In this document: piece by piece, positions 35,721 to 44,159 of the stretch | Layout: the number at the start of each line of letters is the position of its first letter | Numbering within the stretch: the stretch's first letter is position 1 | Source of the DNA: Hyphomonadaceae bacterium | Lineage (GTDB): Bacteria; Pseudomonadota; Alphaproteobacteria; Caulobacterales; Aquidulcibacteraceae | Assembly (NCBI GenBank): GCA_016791365.1 | Contig: JAEUMT010000027.1 | Coordinates: 124,001-188,000, forward strand | Length of the DNA stretch: 64,000 bases | Reading direction: 5' to 3' | The notes under the pieces: model-generated | Database searches by the model: none | The model's input: the letters and a program-made list of their open reading frames with translations, nothing else | Told to the model about the DNA's origin: nothing | Position numbers and translations under genes: made by a program

Positions 35721-36755
35721 CTAAACCAGCCGCAGCGCGCGCTCGAACAACGCGACAGTCCGCGCATGAAAGCGATCGCCGATTTCCTTTGGCGCCTTGC
35801 CGGCGCAGGCGCGGGCGTACGTGCCTTCCAGCAGGATACCGAGCTTGTAGCAGGCCAGCACCACATACCAGTCCATGGCCGAAAGATCGCGTTCAGACCG
35901 TTCCCGATAATGTGCGAGCAGCTCATCGGCGCTGGGAAATCCCTCCCAAGGCTCGATCTTCATCGACGTCGGATCGTCCGAGCGCGGCCAAGTCGTCAGC
36001 ACCCAGCCCAGATCGATAAGCGGATCGCCAATGGTGGCGAGCTCCCAGTCAACGATGGCGGCAAGTCCGGGACCGCTGTTGCTGAACATGACGTTGGCGA
36101 GGTGATAGTCGCCGTGAAGAATGCCGGGCTTGAAGGTCGAGGGTCGATTGCGTTCGAGCCAGTCGCCGACGCGCTCAACCGGCTGTGCGAGATCGACGCC
36201 GCTCCAGCCGCTCAGCCCGGCATACCCTTCGAACTGCTTCCGCCAACGCCCTACCTGCCGCTCTAGAAATCCCTCGGCCCGGCCAAAACCAGCGAGCCCA
36301 ACGGCAGTGTAATCAACTTCGCCAAGACGAAGCGCGCCGTCCACCAAGGCAAATCCCATCCCGCGCCGGAGCTCTGGACTGCCGGCGTGCAGCGCCGGCA
36401 TGCCGGTCGTGACATTGAAGCCATCGATCGCCTGCATCAGGTAGAAATTCGCCCCTAGAACATCGGGCTCCTCACACGCCGCGATGAGCCGCGGGTGGGG
36501 CACGTCAGTATGAGCAATCGCGGACAGAACCTGAATCTCGCGCCTGATCGTCTCGTTGGCCTCGGGACGCGCGTGACTTGAAGGCCGGCGCAAGACGTAG
36601 CGTGCGCCGTCGCGGGTGAAAGCCAGCAACAGATTTTGCGTTCCGCCCGCCAGCACCTTTTCATCGCCGATCGGCCCGCTGCCGAGTGCGTGGCGGTCCA
36701 TCCAGGCGGCCAGCGCGCCGGCATCCACAAGGGCCCGCCAAGCCTCAGCGCTCAT
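35721..36755 (-). CDS. APH-fold phosphotransferase (ACAD10/11 N-domain-like)
   Basis: A 344-residue kinase of the aminoglycoside phosphotransferase superfamily. LAGGTQNLLLAFTRDGARYVLRRPS forms the N-lobe, LHGDYHLANVMFSN the catalytic loop and VDWELATIGDPLIDLGWVL the metal-binding aspartate segment. Homologues fused or adjacent to acyl-CoA dehydrogenases (ACAD10/11, bacterial LvaA) phosphorylate 4-hydroxyacyl-CoAs so the hydroxyl can be eliminated. A role of that kind is more likely here than antibiotic resistance. It is first in an operon with three SDRs and a crotonase. An operator copy lies 42 bp upstream. Confidence 0.83.
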   Translation of the reverse strand: MSAEAWRALVDAGALAAWMDRHALGSGPIGDEKVLAGGTQNLLLAFTRDGARYVLRRPSSHARPEANETIRREIQVLSAIAHTDVPHPRLIAACEEPDVLGANFYLMQAIDGFNVTTGMPALHAGSPELRRGMGFALVDGALRLGEVDYTAVGLAGFGRAEGFLERQVGRWRKQFEGYAGLSGWSGVDLAQPVERVGDWLERNRPSTFKPGILHGDYHLANVMFSNSGPGLAAIVDWELATIGDPLIDLGWVLTTWPRSDDPTSMKIEPWEGFPSADELLAHYRERSERDLSAMDWYVVLACYKLGILLEGTYARACAGKAPKEIGDRFHARTVALFERALRLV

Positions 36756-36796
36756 GCCTTGCCAAGCCTCCCGAATGTGCGTTTATTTTACAGATC

Positions 36797-36811
36797 GTAC
36801 GATATTCGCTC
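36797..36811. promoter_or_regulatory. Cluster operator (copy 4), kinase/DUF35 divergent region
   Basis: GTACGATATTCGCTC matches the consensus at 11 of 15 positions and lies 42 bp upstream of the kinase-like gene. The rest of the 214-bp divergent region holds isolated half-sites (TGTGCGA near 36846, TCGCAC near 36912) that may serve the DUF35 gene. Confidence 0.55.
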
Positions 36812-36969
36812 TTTGTCGAGCGACGGTCACGCCTTGTCAAGCCGTTGTGCGAATTGAGCGGCAGTTGTAAAACCTCAGCCTACATCGTATAAACGCACGT
36901 ATGTTACATAGTCGCACGAACGCTTGACGCGACTTCTCGCCTGCTTGGGCGTGCTAAGGTGGACGTTGC

Positions 36970-37404
36970 ATGGCCTATAGTTTCGAGCAGCACAAAATTG
37001 TCGGCGCGATCGCCGCCGACGACGACTATTGGCGCGGGCTCGAAGACGGGGTTTTCAAGCTGCCGCGCTGCGACCGGTGCAAGACCTGGACATGGCCCGC
37101 GCACTTTCGCTGCGGACACTGCGGCAGCTGGGACTTCGAATGGGTGGCGCTCGAACCCAAGGGCAAGATCTTCACTTGGACACGCACCCAATATGCGTTC
37201 GACCGCGTGCTCGAACGCAAGGAGGACGTTCCATACGTGACCATCGTTGCCGAAATTCCCGAAGCCAACGGCGCACGGGTCATGGGCTTGTTGAAGGGCG
37301 ATGAAAGCGGTTTGCGCATCGGCGCCGACGTGCGCGGCACAATCGATCCCCCGAGCGCCAAGAGCAAATTCTATCCGAGCATCCGCTGGAACATCGAGCG
37401 CTAA
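36970..37404 (+). CDS. DUF35 OB-fold/zinc-ribbon protein
   Basis: A 144-residue protein of the DUF35 (ChsH2 C-domain-like) family. A rubredoxin-like zinc ribbon is formed by C34, C37, C48 and C51, followed by an OB fold (KGKIFTWTRTQYAF...). Such proteins bind and activate thiolase-fold lipid-transfer proteins, as with Ltp2 in steroid side-chain degradation. The next gene, 28 bp on, encodes exactly such a partner. AAGGTGG precedes the ATG. Confidence 0.88.
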   Translation: MAYSFEQHKIVGAIAADDDYWRGLEDGVFKLPRCDRCKTWTWPAHFRCGHCGSWDFEWVALEPKGKIFTWTRTQYAFDRVLERKEDVPYVTIVAEIPEANGARVMGLLKGDESGLRIGADVRGTIDPPSAKSKFYPSIRWNIER

Positions 37405-37432
37405 GCGGTTCACGAGAAACAAGGAGATATCC

Positions 37433-38599
37433 GTGAGCAAGTTTCGTGGCGCAGCGGCGATCGTCGGCATTGGTCAGACGCCTTACTACAAGCGGGCGAC
37501 GTCGCCCGAACCCGAAGTAAAGCTCGCGCTGCGCGCCATCACCGCGGCCGCTGACGATGCCGGCATTGATGTGCGCGACATCAATGGGTTTGTCTCATAT
37601 GCCTCGGAGCGCAGCGACCCCGCGAAACTCATGCCCGCGCTTGGCACCCGCGAAGTGAAGTTCGCCTCACTCGTGTGGTTTCACGGCGGGGGCCTGCCCG
37701 CCACGCTCAATATCGCAACCGCCGCGATCATGGCGGGGCAAGCGGATGTCGTTGCGGTTTACCGGTCCATGGCGGAGAGCAGCAGCCAGCGCTTGCGGGT
37801 GATCGTTGCACAGAACGACACCTCTTCGCAGTACCTGGTCAACGGACTGGATTCTCCGGCGCAAATTCTGGCGTTGCGCGCGCAGCGCATGATGGAATTT
37901 CACGGCGTGCCGCAATCGGCTTTGTACGCCACGGTGCAAGCCTCCTACTATCACGCCAAGAACAATCCCAGAGCCTACGGCCGCAATACCGAGATGAGCG
38001 CCGAGATCTACAACAATGCGCGCATGATCTCAGAGCCGTACCGCTTGTTCGACTGCTCGCGGGAAAATGACGCCGCCGGCTGCGTTCTGGTCGTATCCGC
38101 GGAACGTGCGAAGGATCTGAAACAAAAGCCCGCCTACATTCTCTCCGCGCCCATGGGCACGATGGAAGGCGGCGGCGCGCTGGAGGAAAACTGGCGCCCT
38201 TACTACGCCACGGCCGGTCAGACGGAGTTGGCGGAACGCATGTGGCGAGAGTCGGGCTACGGGCCCAAGGACGTCGACGTCGCGCAAATCTATATGAACA
38301 TGAATTCGATGGGCATCGGGGCCATGCTTGATCACGGCTTCTTCGCCATGGAGGACGCCGGCGCCTTCTGTACGTTTGACAACCTCACAGCGCCCTCGGG
38401 CAAGCTCCCGATCAACACCTCCGGCGGCGACCTCGGCGAGGGCTTTATCCACGGCTTCGGTCTTGTGCCGGAGGCGGTGCGCCAAGTCCGCGGAACGTCC
38501 CCCAACCAGGTCCCCGGCGCCAAACTCTCACTCGTTACCGGCGGTCCCGGCGACCTTATGAGCAGCACCGCCCTTCTGGGCAGCGAAGAAACGCTTTAA
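37433..38599 (+). CDS. Ltp-type thiolase-fold protein (probable acyl-CoA aldol lyase)
   Basis: A 388-residue member of the SCP-x/Ltp nondecarboxylating thiolase group, GTG start behind AAGGAGATAT. AAIVGIGQTPYYKR opens the fold and HGFGLVPEAVRQVRGTSPNQVPGA closes it. The segment that holds the nucleophilic Cys in true thiolases reads VWFHGGGLPATLN (81-93) and has no Cys, and there is no GHPxGATG motif. With the DUF35 partner upstream this points to a retro-aldol cleavage of a beta-hydroxyacyl-CoA, as by Ltp2, releasing a ketone and a short acyl-CoA. The exact substrate is unknown. Confidence 0.82.
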   Translation: MSKFRGAAAIVGIGQTPYYKRATSPEPEVKLALRAITAAADDAGIDVRDINGFVSYASERSDPAKLMPALGTREVKFASLVWFHGGGLPATLNIATAAIMAGQADVVAVYRSMAESSSQRLRVIVAQNDTSSQYLVNGLDSPAQILALRAQRMMEFHGVPQSALYATVQASYYHAKNNPRAYGRNTEMSAEIYNNARMISEPYRLFDCSRENDAAGCVLVVSAERAKDLKQKPAYILSAPMGTMEGGGALEENWRPYYATAGQTELAERMWRESGYGPKDVDVAQIYMNMNSMGIGAMLDHGFFAMEDAGAFCTFDNLTAPSGKLPINTSGGDLGEGFIHGFGLVPEAVRQVRGTSPNQVPGAKLSLVTGGPGDLMSSTALLGSEETL

Positions 38600-38631
38600 T
38601 TCGGGCTTAGCAGCGAGCAACACGTCCTTCC

Positions 38632-40149
38632 ATGAGCGGCTTTACCATTACGCGGGCACTGCAGTGGTGGCGGCGCGAGCACCCTGAGCGCATCGCGGTG
38701 CACTATGAAGGCGACGAGGTCAGCTTCGCCGAACTCTACGATTGGGCGGCGCGCATTGCCGATCACCTGCGCACCAACGGCGTAAAGCCGGGCGATCGCG
38801 TTTCAGGTTTTGCCGAGAATTCGCTCGACTACGCTGCGCTCATCATCGGCATCGTACTGGCAGGAGCGATCCACGCACCGATCAGCTTTCGCTCCAGCGC
38901 ACGCGAGTTGCGCCGAACGCTCGATGTCCTGACTCCCACGTTGGTGTTTGCCGACAATCAGCGCGCGGCAACCGCGACGGAAGCTCTCGGGCTGGACGAA
39001 GCCGGCAAGCTACGCTCGCTTGGAGAAATCGGCCCTCTAAAGAATGCTCCAACACCCCGCGCGGCACACACGCCTCACCCCGACGACCCGCTGTTCATTA
39101 TCAGCACCAGCGGCTCCACCGGCGAGCCCAAAGGCGTCGTATATACGCACCGCTCCTTCATGACCTACGCGGCCGAGTTCGCGATGATGGAGCCGGAGTG
39201 CTGCAATGGCGGCAGCGTTTTCGCGACGGGCCCGTTCTCCTCATCCTCCGGCACGATTCTGCTGATCCAGTTCCTGGCGAGTGGGGCCAGCGTCTATTCT
39301 CAACGTCATTTCGACGCGGCGGAAGCGCTGCGTCTTATCCTCGACAAACGTATCCGGGTGTTCCTCGCGTCGACGATCTTTTTCGAGCGCATCGCGGCCT
39401 TGCCGGAGTTTGAGACCGCCGATCTCTCCTGCGTGAAGTTTGCGCAGATCGGCGGCGCGCGCGTGAACCCGGCGCTATTGTCGCGCTACAGGCAGCGCGG
39501 CCTGATCCTGCGCCAAGCCTACGGCTGCACCGAAGCCGGCGGCGCCTGGGCGGCGCGTGACGATACGGCGTTGACCGAGCCGGAAAAGTGCGGCGCAGGC
39601 GCGATGTTCACGGAATTCGCCATCAAGGACGAGGATGGCGGTTTCGCGCCGCCCCATGTGCCCGGCGAAATTCTCATCCGCAGCGCCTGCCTCTCGGCCG
39701 GCTACTGGAACAACGAAAAAGCCACGGCGGAAGCGTTCCGCGACGGCTGGCTTCATACCGGCGATCGCGGCGTCGCCGACGAGCGGGGCGCGATCACCTT
39801 CATCGACCGCATCAAGGATATCATTATTTCCGGCGGCATGAATATCTCCGCGATGGAGGTCGAGCGCGTGGTGGCTGAGGCGCCTGGAGTTCGGGAAGTT
39901 GCGGTGCTCGCGGCGAAGGATGATCAGTTCGGTGAGACGCCGATGGCCGTCATTTATGGCGATCCGAAAACCATCAGCGTCCCGGATATCATCCAGCACT
40001 GCAATGCGCACCTCGCGAACTTCAAGGTGCCGCGCTACGTCGCGGTCGAAACCGAGCCGCTGCCACGGCTTCCCTCAGGCAAAATCTCAAAAGTACTGCT
40101 TCGGCAAAAATACGAAGCCGCGCATACGTTCCTGCCTAAGGTCCGTTGA
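38632..40149 (+). CDS. AMP-forming acyl-CoA synthetase
   Basis: A 505-residue ANL-superfamily ligase. FIISTSGSTGEPKGVVYTH is the AMP-binding P-loop; QAYGCTEAGG, GYWNNEKATAEAFRDGWLHTGD and RIKDIIISGGMNIS follow in the expected order. The catalytic Lys lies in LPSGKISKVLL near the C-terminus. It would activate a carboxylic acid intermediate to its CoA ester. It follows the Ltp gene by 32 bp and precedes a crotonase by 15 bp. Confidence 0.9.
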   Translation: MSGFTITRALQWWRREHPERIAVHYEGDEVSFAELYDWAARIADHLRTNGVKPGDRVSGFAENSLDYAALIIGIVLAGAIHAPISFRSSARELRRTLDVLTPTLVFADNQRAATATEALGLDEAGKLRSLGEIGPLKNAPTPRAAHTPHPDDPLFIISTSGSTGEPKGVVYTHRSFMTYAAEFAMMEPECCNGGSVFATGPFSSSSGTILLIQFLASGASVYSQRHFDAAEALRLILDKRIRVFLASTIFFERIAALPEFETADLSCVKFAQIGGARVNPALLSRYRQRGLILRQAYGCTEAGGAWAARDDTALTEPEKCGAGAMFTEFAIKDEDGGFAPPHVPGEILIRSACLSAGYWNNEKATAEAFRDGWLHTGDRGVADERGAITFIDRIKDIIISGGMNISAMEVERVVAEAPGVREVAVLAAKDDQFGETPMAVIYGDPKTISVPDIIQHCNAHLANFKVPRYVAVETEPLPRLPSGKISKVLLRQKYEAAHTFLPKVR

Positions 40150-40164
40150 TGGAGGGCGGCCCGC

Positions 40165-40938
40165 ATGAGTGACAACGTCCGGCTTGAGCTCAACGGCGCC
40201 GTCGCTACAGTTGCGATCAATCGTCCGCAGGCCCGCAACACGCTGCGCCGCGGCACCGGGGCTGAAGTCTATCAAGCGGTGAAAGAGGTCGCGGACAACA
40301 AGGATGTGCGCGTTCTTATTTTCCGCGGCGTCGGCGACGATTTCTGCTGCGGCGCTGATATGAAGACGCCGGAAAGCCCGACCGACCCCAAGCCCGAGCC
40401 CTCCTTCGTCACCTACCAGGTCGCCGTGCTGCTGCATGAAATGCCGCAAGTCACCATCTCGGCGATCCGTGGTGGTTGCGCCGGCGCCGGGTTTGGCTGG
40501 GCCTGCGCCACCGACTTTCGCGTCGGCGACCACAGCGTGGTGATGAACACGGCGTTTCTGGAAGTCGGCGTCGCTGGCGACATGGGCGTGCCGTGGACTC
40601 TGCCGCGCCTTATCGGCGCTAGCCGCGCACGCGACCTCACCTTCTTTCCGCGCAAAGTGCGAAGCGAGGAAGCCCACGCGCTGGGGCTGCTGGATCGCCT
40701 ATGGCCCACCACCGCATTCGAGGCTGAGCTTGAGACCTTCGCCGCGACGCTGGCTGGCGCCGCGCCGCTTGCGCTTGCCGCGCTCAAGGCCAATTTCGTG
40801 CAGGCTGAGCAAACCGACTTTCGCACTTTCATCGCACTCGAGGCGGAACGGCATATTCGCCTGCTCGCAACCGGCGATCGCTACGAAGCCTTCCGCGCGT
40901 GGCTCGATAAGCGGCCGCCGAAATTCACCGGCCACTAA
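40165..40938 (+). CDS. Enoyl-CoA hydratase/isomerase family protein
   Basis: A 257-residue crotonase. DDFCCGADMKTPE and RGGCAGAGFGWACATDF form the oxyanion hole; LEVGVAGDMGVPWTLPRLIG has Asp near a usual acid position. It closes a four-gene operon: DUF35, Ltp, ligase, crotonase. It may provide the hydroxyacyl-CoA substrate of the Ltp lyase, because no MaoC-type hydratase was found nearby. Confidence 0.88.
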   Translation: MSDNVRLELNGAVATVAINRPQARNTLRRGTGAEVYQAVKEVADNKDVRVLIFRGVGDDFCCGADMKTPESPTDPKPEPSFVTYQVAVLLHEMPQVTISAIRGGCAGAGFGWACATDFRVGDHSVVMNTAFLEVGVAGDMGVPWTLPRLIGASRARDLTFFPRKVRSEEAHALGLLDRLWPTTAFEAELETFAATLAGAAPLALAALKANFVQAEQTDFRTFIALEAERHIRLLATGDRYEAFRAWLDKRPPKFTGH

Positions 40939-41514
40939 TCAGGTCCGAAAGTCGATAATCCGCGCCGCGCCGGTTGCGACATCCAGCACCGCGCAGCTCT
41001 GCACGAATCCTTCGTCATGCGGCCGCCCAATCCCGGTGGAGCCCGGATTGATCACCAACGTGGAGCCGACCTTGCGCACCACCGGCTGGTGGGTATGGCC
41101 GTAGAGGACGATGTCAGCATCAACCTCCGCAAAGCGCGAGAAGGCAGAGCTGCCTGGCGGCACATAGTCGTAATTGGATGGCCAGGGCGTCGCATGAACC
41201 AGCAACATGCGTTGGCCCAGAAGCTCCAATTCAGCCTCACTCGGTCGGGTCGCGAGCCAGTTCGCCAGCGCCGCGTCTTCGACGGCGCCGAGGCGCGCCT
41301 CGGCGCCTGGCCCGTCGAAGAAGACCTGCTCGTGATTGCCGCGAATTGTCAGCGCGCCGCGCGCGCGCAACAGCCCCACAACCGGCGCTGAGAAGCGAAA
41401 TTCATCAATGACATCGCCAAGCGCGAATAGCTGATCAATCGGCCCCATGAGCCCAAGCGCGTGCTCAAGAGCGGCGATGTTGCAATGTATATCGGAGACG
41501 ACTCCAATCCGCAC
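40939..41514 (-). CDS. Metallophosphoesterase (YfcE-like)
   Basis: A 191-residue calcineurin-like phosphoesterase. All five motifs are present: VVSDIHCN, ALGDVIDEF, IRGNHEQ, LLVHATP and YGHTHQP. GTG at 41514 is taken as start because it directly precedes the first strand. It has no obvious catabolic role and may be a bystander or a phosphodiesterase acting on nucleotides. It follows the aldehyde dehydrogenase on the same strand. Confidence 0.85.
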   Translation of the reverse strand: MRIGVVSDIHCNIAALEHALGLMGPIDQLFALGDVIDEFRFSAPVVGLLRARGALTIRGNHEQVFFDGPGAEARLGAVEDAALANWLATRPSEAELELLGQRMLLVHATPWPSNYDYVPPGSSAFSRFAEVDADIVLYGHTHQPVVRKVGSTLVINPGSTGIGRPHDEGFVQSCAVLDVATGAARIIDFRT

Positions 41515-41571
41515 GCGCTTGGCTCCGTCTGTCCGCCGGCAACGGCGGCTCAATGGGCGATCAGTGCGAAC

Positions 41572-43056
41572 TCAAGCCGGCTTCAGATGGCTCGGCCGCT
41601 CGCGCAGGATAATGGTTTTCGTTTCCAAGAAGGGATGCAGGCCCTCCACGCCGCCTTCGCGACCGACGCCCGATTGCTTGAAGCCGCCAAAGGCAATGGT
41701 GAAGTCGGTCAGATGCCCGCTTTGGCCTACGGTGCCGGTGCGCAAGCGGCGCGCCACGCGATAGGCGCGATCAGGATCATCTGTGAACACCGCGCCGTTC
41801 AGACCGAAGATGCTGTCATTGGCAAGCTTGATCGCGTGCTCTTCGTCATCGGCGGGAATGACCGCAAGCACCGGCCCGAAGATCTCCTCCTGGGCGATGG
41901 TGGACCTGTTATCGACGTTGGCGAACACCGTTGGTTCGACGAAGAAGCCGCGATCAAGATGCTTCGGGCGGCCGCCGCCGGCGACCACCTTGTAGCCCTC
42001 CTCGCGCCCCTTCGCGATATAGCTCTCGACGCGATCCCGCTGGCGCCGCGTCGCCACCGGCCCCATCTGAGTATCGGCGGCAAACGGGTCGCCAACCTTC
42101 ACCTTCGCAAACGCGGCGGCCAGCGCATCGGTCAATTGCTGCTGGCGATCCCGCAGCACGATGATGCGCGTCAGCGCCGCGCACACTTGTCCCGTCATGT
42201 CACAGCCGCGCTCGGCGAGCGTCTTCGCCGCACGCTCGACATCGCAATCGTCGAGCACGATCGCCGCCGATTTGCCGCCCAGCTCCAGGGTGTATCGGCC
42301 GATGCGCTCCCCCATGATCGAGGCGATACGTCGTCCGGTGGCGCTGGAGCCGGTGAAGGCGATCTTGTCTATGTCCGGGTTACGCACGAGCGCTTCTGAC
42401 GCTTCACGATCCGCCGTGACGACATTGAGCACGCCAGGCGGCAAGCCCGCGGCGGCGGCCGCTTCCGCCAGCAACAGGGCGTGGCCGGGCGCTTCTGGTG
42501 AGGCCTTCAGAACCACCGTGCATCCGGCGAGCAATGCAGGCGCCACCTTGAAGGCGGCGATCATGATCGGCCCATTCCAAGGAATGATGGCGCCGACAAC
42601 GCCCACCGGTTCGCGCACGAGCAAGCCGAGCTTCGCGCCGGTTACGGTTTTGTGTTCTTCCTCGAACGGAAATGACTCAGCCAGGCTGGCGTAATAGCGA
42701 AAGAAGCCGCCGGCGCCGGGTGAATAGGCCGACGACATCGAATAGAGAATGCCCATCTCGTTGGGCCAGATCGATGCAATATCGGGCGCGCGTTTGTTGA
42801 GCTCGTCGGCCAACGCAATCATGTAGCCAGCGCGGTCTTTGTGCGACATCCGCGGCCACGGTCCGTTGTCAAAGGCTTCGCGGGCGGCGGCGACAGCGCT
42901 GTTCACATCAGCGACCTGCGCGCTGGCGACACGGAAATAGAGTTGCTCGGTTGCGGGAGAGATCACCTCGATCTCCGCGTCCGTCGATGGCTTCACCCAC
43001 GCGCCATTGATGTAGAAGCGGTTCGGGTGCTGCAGCGGAACGGCATTCGTCGCCAT
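41572..43056 (-). CDS. Aldehyde dehydrogenase (NAD-dependent)
   Basis: A 494-residue aldehyde dehydrogenase. IIPWNGPIMIAAFKVAPALLAGC, FTGSSATGRRIA, LELGGKSA (catalytic Glu) and GQVCAALTR (catalytic Cys) are all in place; EEIFGPVLAVI lies near the C-terminus. Start at MATNAVPL behind GGAGGAAG. It would oxidise an aldehyde formed by the GMC enzyme or an SDR. A cluster operator is 57 bp upstream. Confidence 0.93.
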   Translation of the reverse strand: MATNAVPLQHPNRFYINGAWVKPSTDAEIEVISPATEQLYFRVASAQVADVNSAVAAAREAFDNGPWPRMSHKDRAGYMIALADELNKRAPDIASIWPNEMGILYSMSSAYSPGAGGFFRYYASLAESFPFEEEHKTVTGAKLGLLVREPVGVVGAIIPWNGPIMIAAFKVAPALLAGCTVVLKASPEAPGHALLLAEAAAAAGLPPGVLNVVTADREASEALVRNPDIDKIAFTGSSATGRRIASIMGERIGRYTLELGGKSAAIVLDDCDVERAAKTLAERGCDMTGQVCAALTRIIVLRDRQQQLTDALAAAFAKVKVGDPFAADTQMGPVATRRQRDRVESYIAKGREEGYKVVAGGGRPKHLDRGFFVEPTVFANVDNRSTIAQEEIFGPVLAVIPADDEEHAIKLANDSIFGLNGAVFTDDPDRAYRVARRLRTGTVGQSGHLTDFTIAFGGFKQSGVGREGGVEGLHPFLETKTIILRERPSHLKPA

Positions 43057-43112
43057 CTTCTTCCTCCACGCCGAACCCAACCCGGGCCGCGCGACGGATC
43101 GGCTGCGTTTAT

Positions 43113-43127
43113 GTGCGATTATCGCCC
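43113..43127. promoter_or_regulatory. Cluster operator (copy 5), aldehyde dehydrogenase promoter
   Basis: GTGCGATTATCGCCC, one mismatch to the consensus, 57 bp upstream of the aldehyde dehydrogenase start and between it and the iclR-like gene. Confidence 0.75.
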
Positions 43128-43211
43128 GGTTGTTCTATTATCATCCAACCGGCGCGGGATTTTGGCAAGCCGCTTTCTCCCGGGCGTCCGCTGCCGCAGG
43201 GACGGCGATAG

Positions 43212-44045
43212 TCAGGGCAGAAACGTGCTGAGCTGCGACTTCACATCGAGCAGACGCGGCAAATACTCGTCGCGTAGCTTTTCAACCGAAACACGCGCGG
43301 CCAACACGCCAACCGTGATCGCCGCCACAGTCTTGCCGGAGAGGTTGTTGATCGGCACGGCGATGGAACGCGCGCCAACTTCAAGTTCCTGATCAATGAT
43401 CGAATAGCCGGCGGCGCGCACACGCGATAACTCAGCCATCAAATCGTCCAGGCGCGTAAGGGTTTTCTCGGTCAATGCCGGCCGCTCACTGGTTCGCAGA
43501 ATGGCGCGGCTTTGCTCAATCGGCAGCGCCGCCAGCAGCACTCGACCGAGCGACGAGCAAAACGCGGGCAACCTGCTGCCAGCGTGAAGGCCGGTGCCCA
43601 TGATGCGGTGGTGCACGGCGCGCGCGATATAGACGATCTCAGCCCCGTCGAGCACGGCGGCAGAGCAAGACTCACGCAACTCGTCGGCCAGCCGATCGAG
43701 AGTCGGCTGGATCAGGCGGGGCAGCGACGCCGCGAGATAGGAATGTCCAAGCCTGAGGATACGGGGCGTTAGTTCAAAATAGCGCCCATCCGTGGTCGCA
43801 TAGCCCGCCTCGACGAGGGTGAGCAGGCAGCGCCGCGCCGAGGCCCGGTCGAGTCCGCTGAGACGGGCGACCTCCGCGATCGTCAGCGCGCTCCGGCCTC
43901 GGCCAAAGGACTCAATTACCGAGAGCCCCTTAGAAAATCCGCCCATTCTATCAACGCCTTGGAGGTAGCGTCCGGTCGTTGACGCGGCCTCCTTGTCAGC
44001 GGCGGGCTTTGCGGTGCGGCTCGTTTTCACGGTGCTATTTGGCAT
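43212..44045 (-). CDS. IclR-family transcriptional regulator (PcaR/PobR-like)
   Basis: A 277-residue regulator from MPNSTVK. The N-terminal winged helix reads LTIAEVARLSGLDRASARRCLLTLVEAGYA, followed by FELTPRILRLGHSYLAASLP and the C-terminal ligand domain with RLPAFCSSLGRVLLAALP and ARSIAVPINNLSGKTVAAI. These segments match the PcaR/PobR/PcaU branch, which usually controls catabolic genes in response to a pathway metabolite. It is the only transcription factor in the supercluster. A related palindrome lies 16 bp upstream of its start, implying autoregulation. Confidence 0.9.
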   Translation of the reverse strand: MPNSTVKTSRTAKPAADKEAASTTGRYLQGVDRMGGFSKGLSVIESFGRGRSALTIAEVARLSGLDRASARRCLLTLVEAGYATTDGRYFELTPRILRLGHSYLAASLPRLIQPTLDRLADELRESCSAAVLDGAEIVYIARAVHHRIMGTGLHAGSRLPAFCSSLGRVLLAALPIEQSRAILRTSERPALTEKTLTRLDDLMAELSRVRAAGYSIIDQELEVGARSIAVPINNLSGKTVAAITVGVLAARVSVEKLRDEYLPRLLDVKSQLSTFLP

Positions 44046-44060
44046 CTGTCCCTGCGGAGA

Positions 44061-44081
44061 TTTGTGCGATTGTTGCACAAA
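44061..44081. promoter_or_regulatory. Cluster operator (copy 6), iclR promoter
   Basis: TTTGTGC-GATTGTT-GCACAAA has perfect 7-bp arms. Its core GTGCGATTGTTGCAC matches the cluster consensus at 12 of 15 positions. It lies 16 bp upstream of the iclR-like start and 79 bp upstream of the divergent NTF2-like gene. Confidence 0.7.
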
Positions 44082-44159
44082 TTCGCGAGAAAGCACAAGC
44101 GCCGGCATTCGAAACGCTATTCCAATATCGCGCATATGTGCGAAATTTTACGGCCGCTC

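Noticed and set aside
35721-36755. Aminoglycoside resistance gene
   Set aside because: The fold is shared, but similarity to ACAD10/11-type kinases and the catabolic operon context make antibiotic resistance unlikely.
44121-44146. TCGCGCATATGTGCGA near the SnoaL-like gene as a full operator
   Set aside because: It contains half-sites in a different arrangement (centre CATATG) and does not align with the 15-bp motif; kept only as a possible secondary contact.
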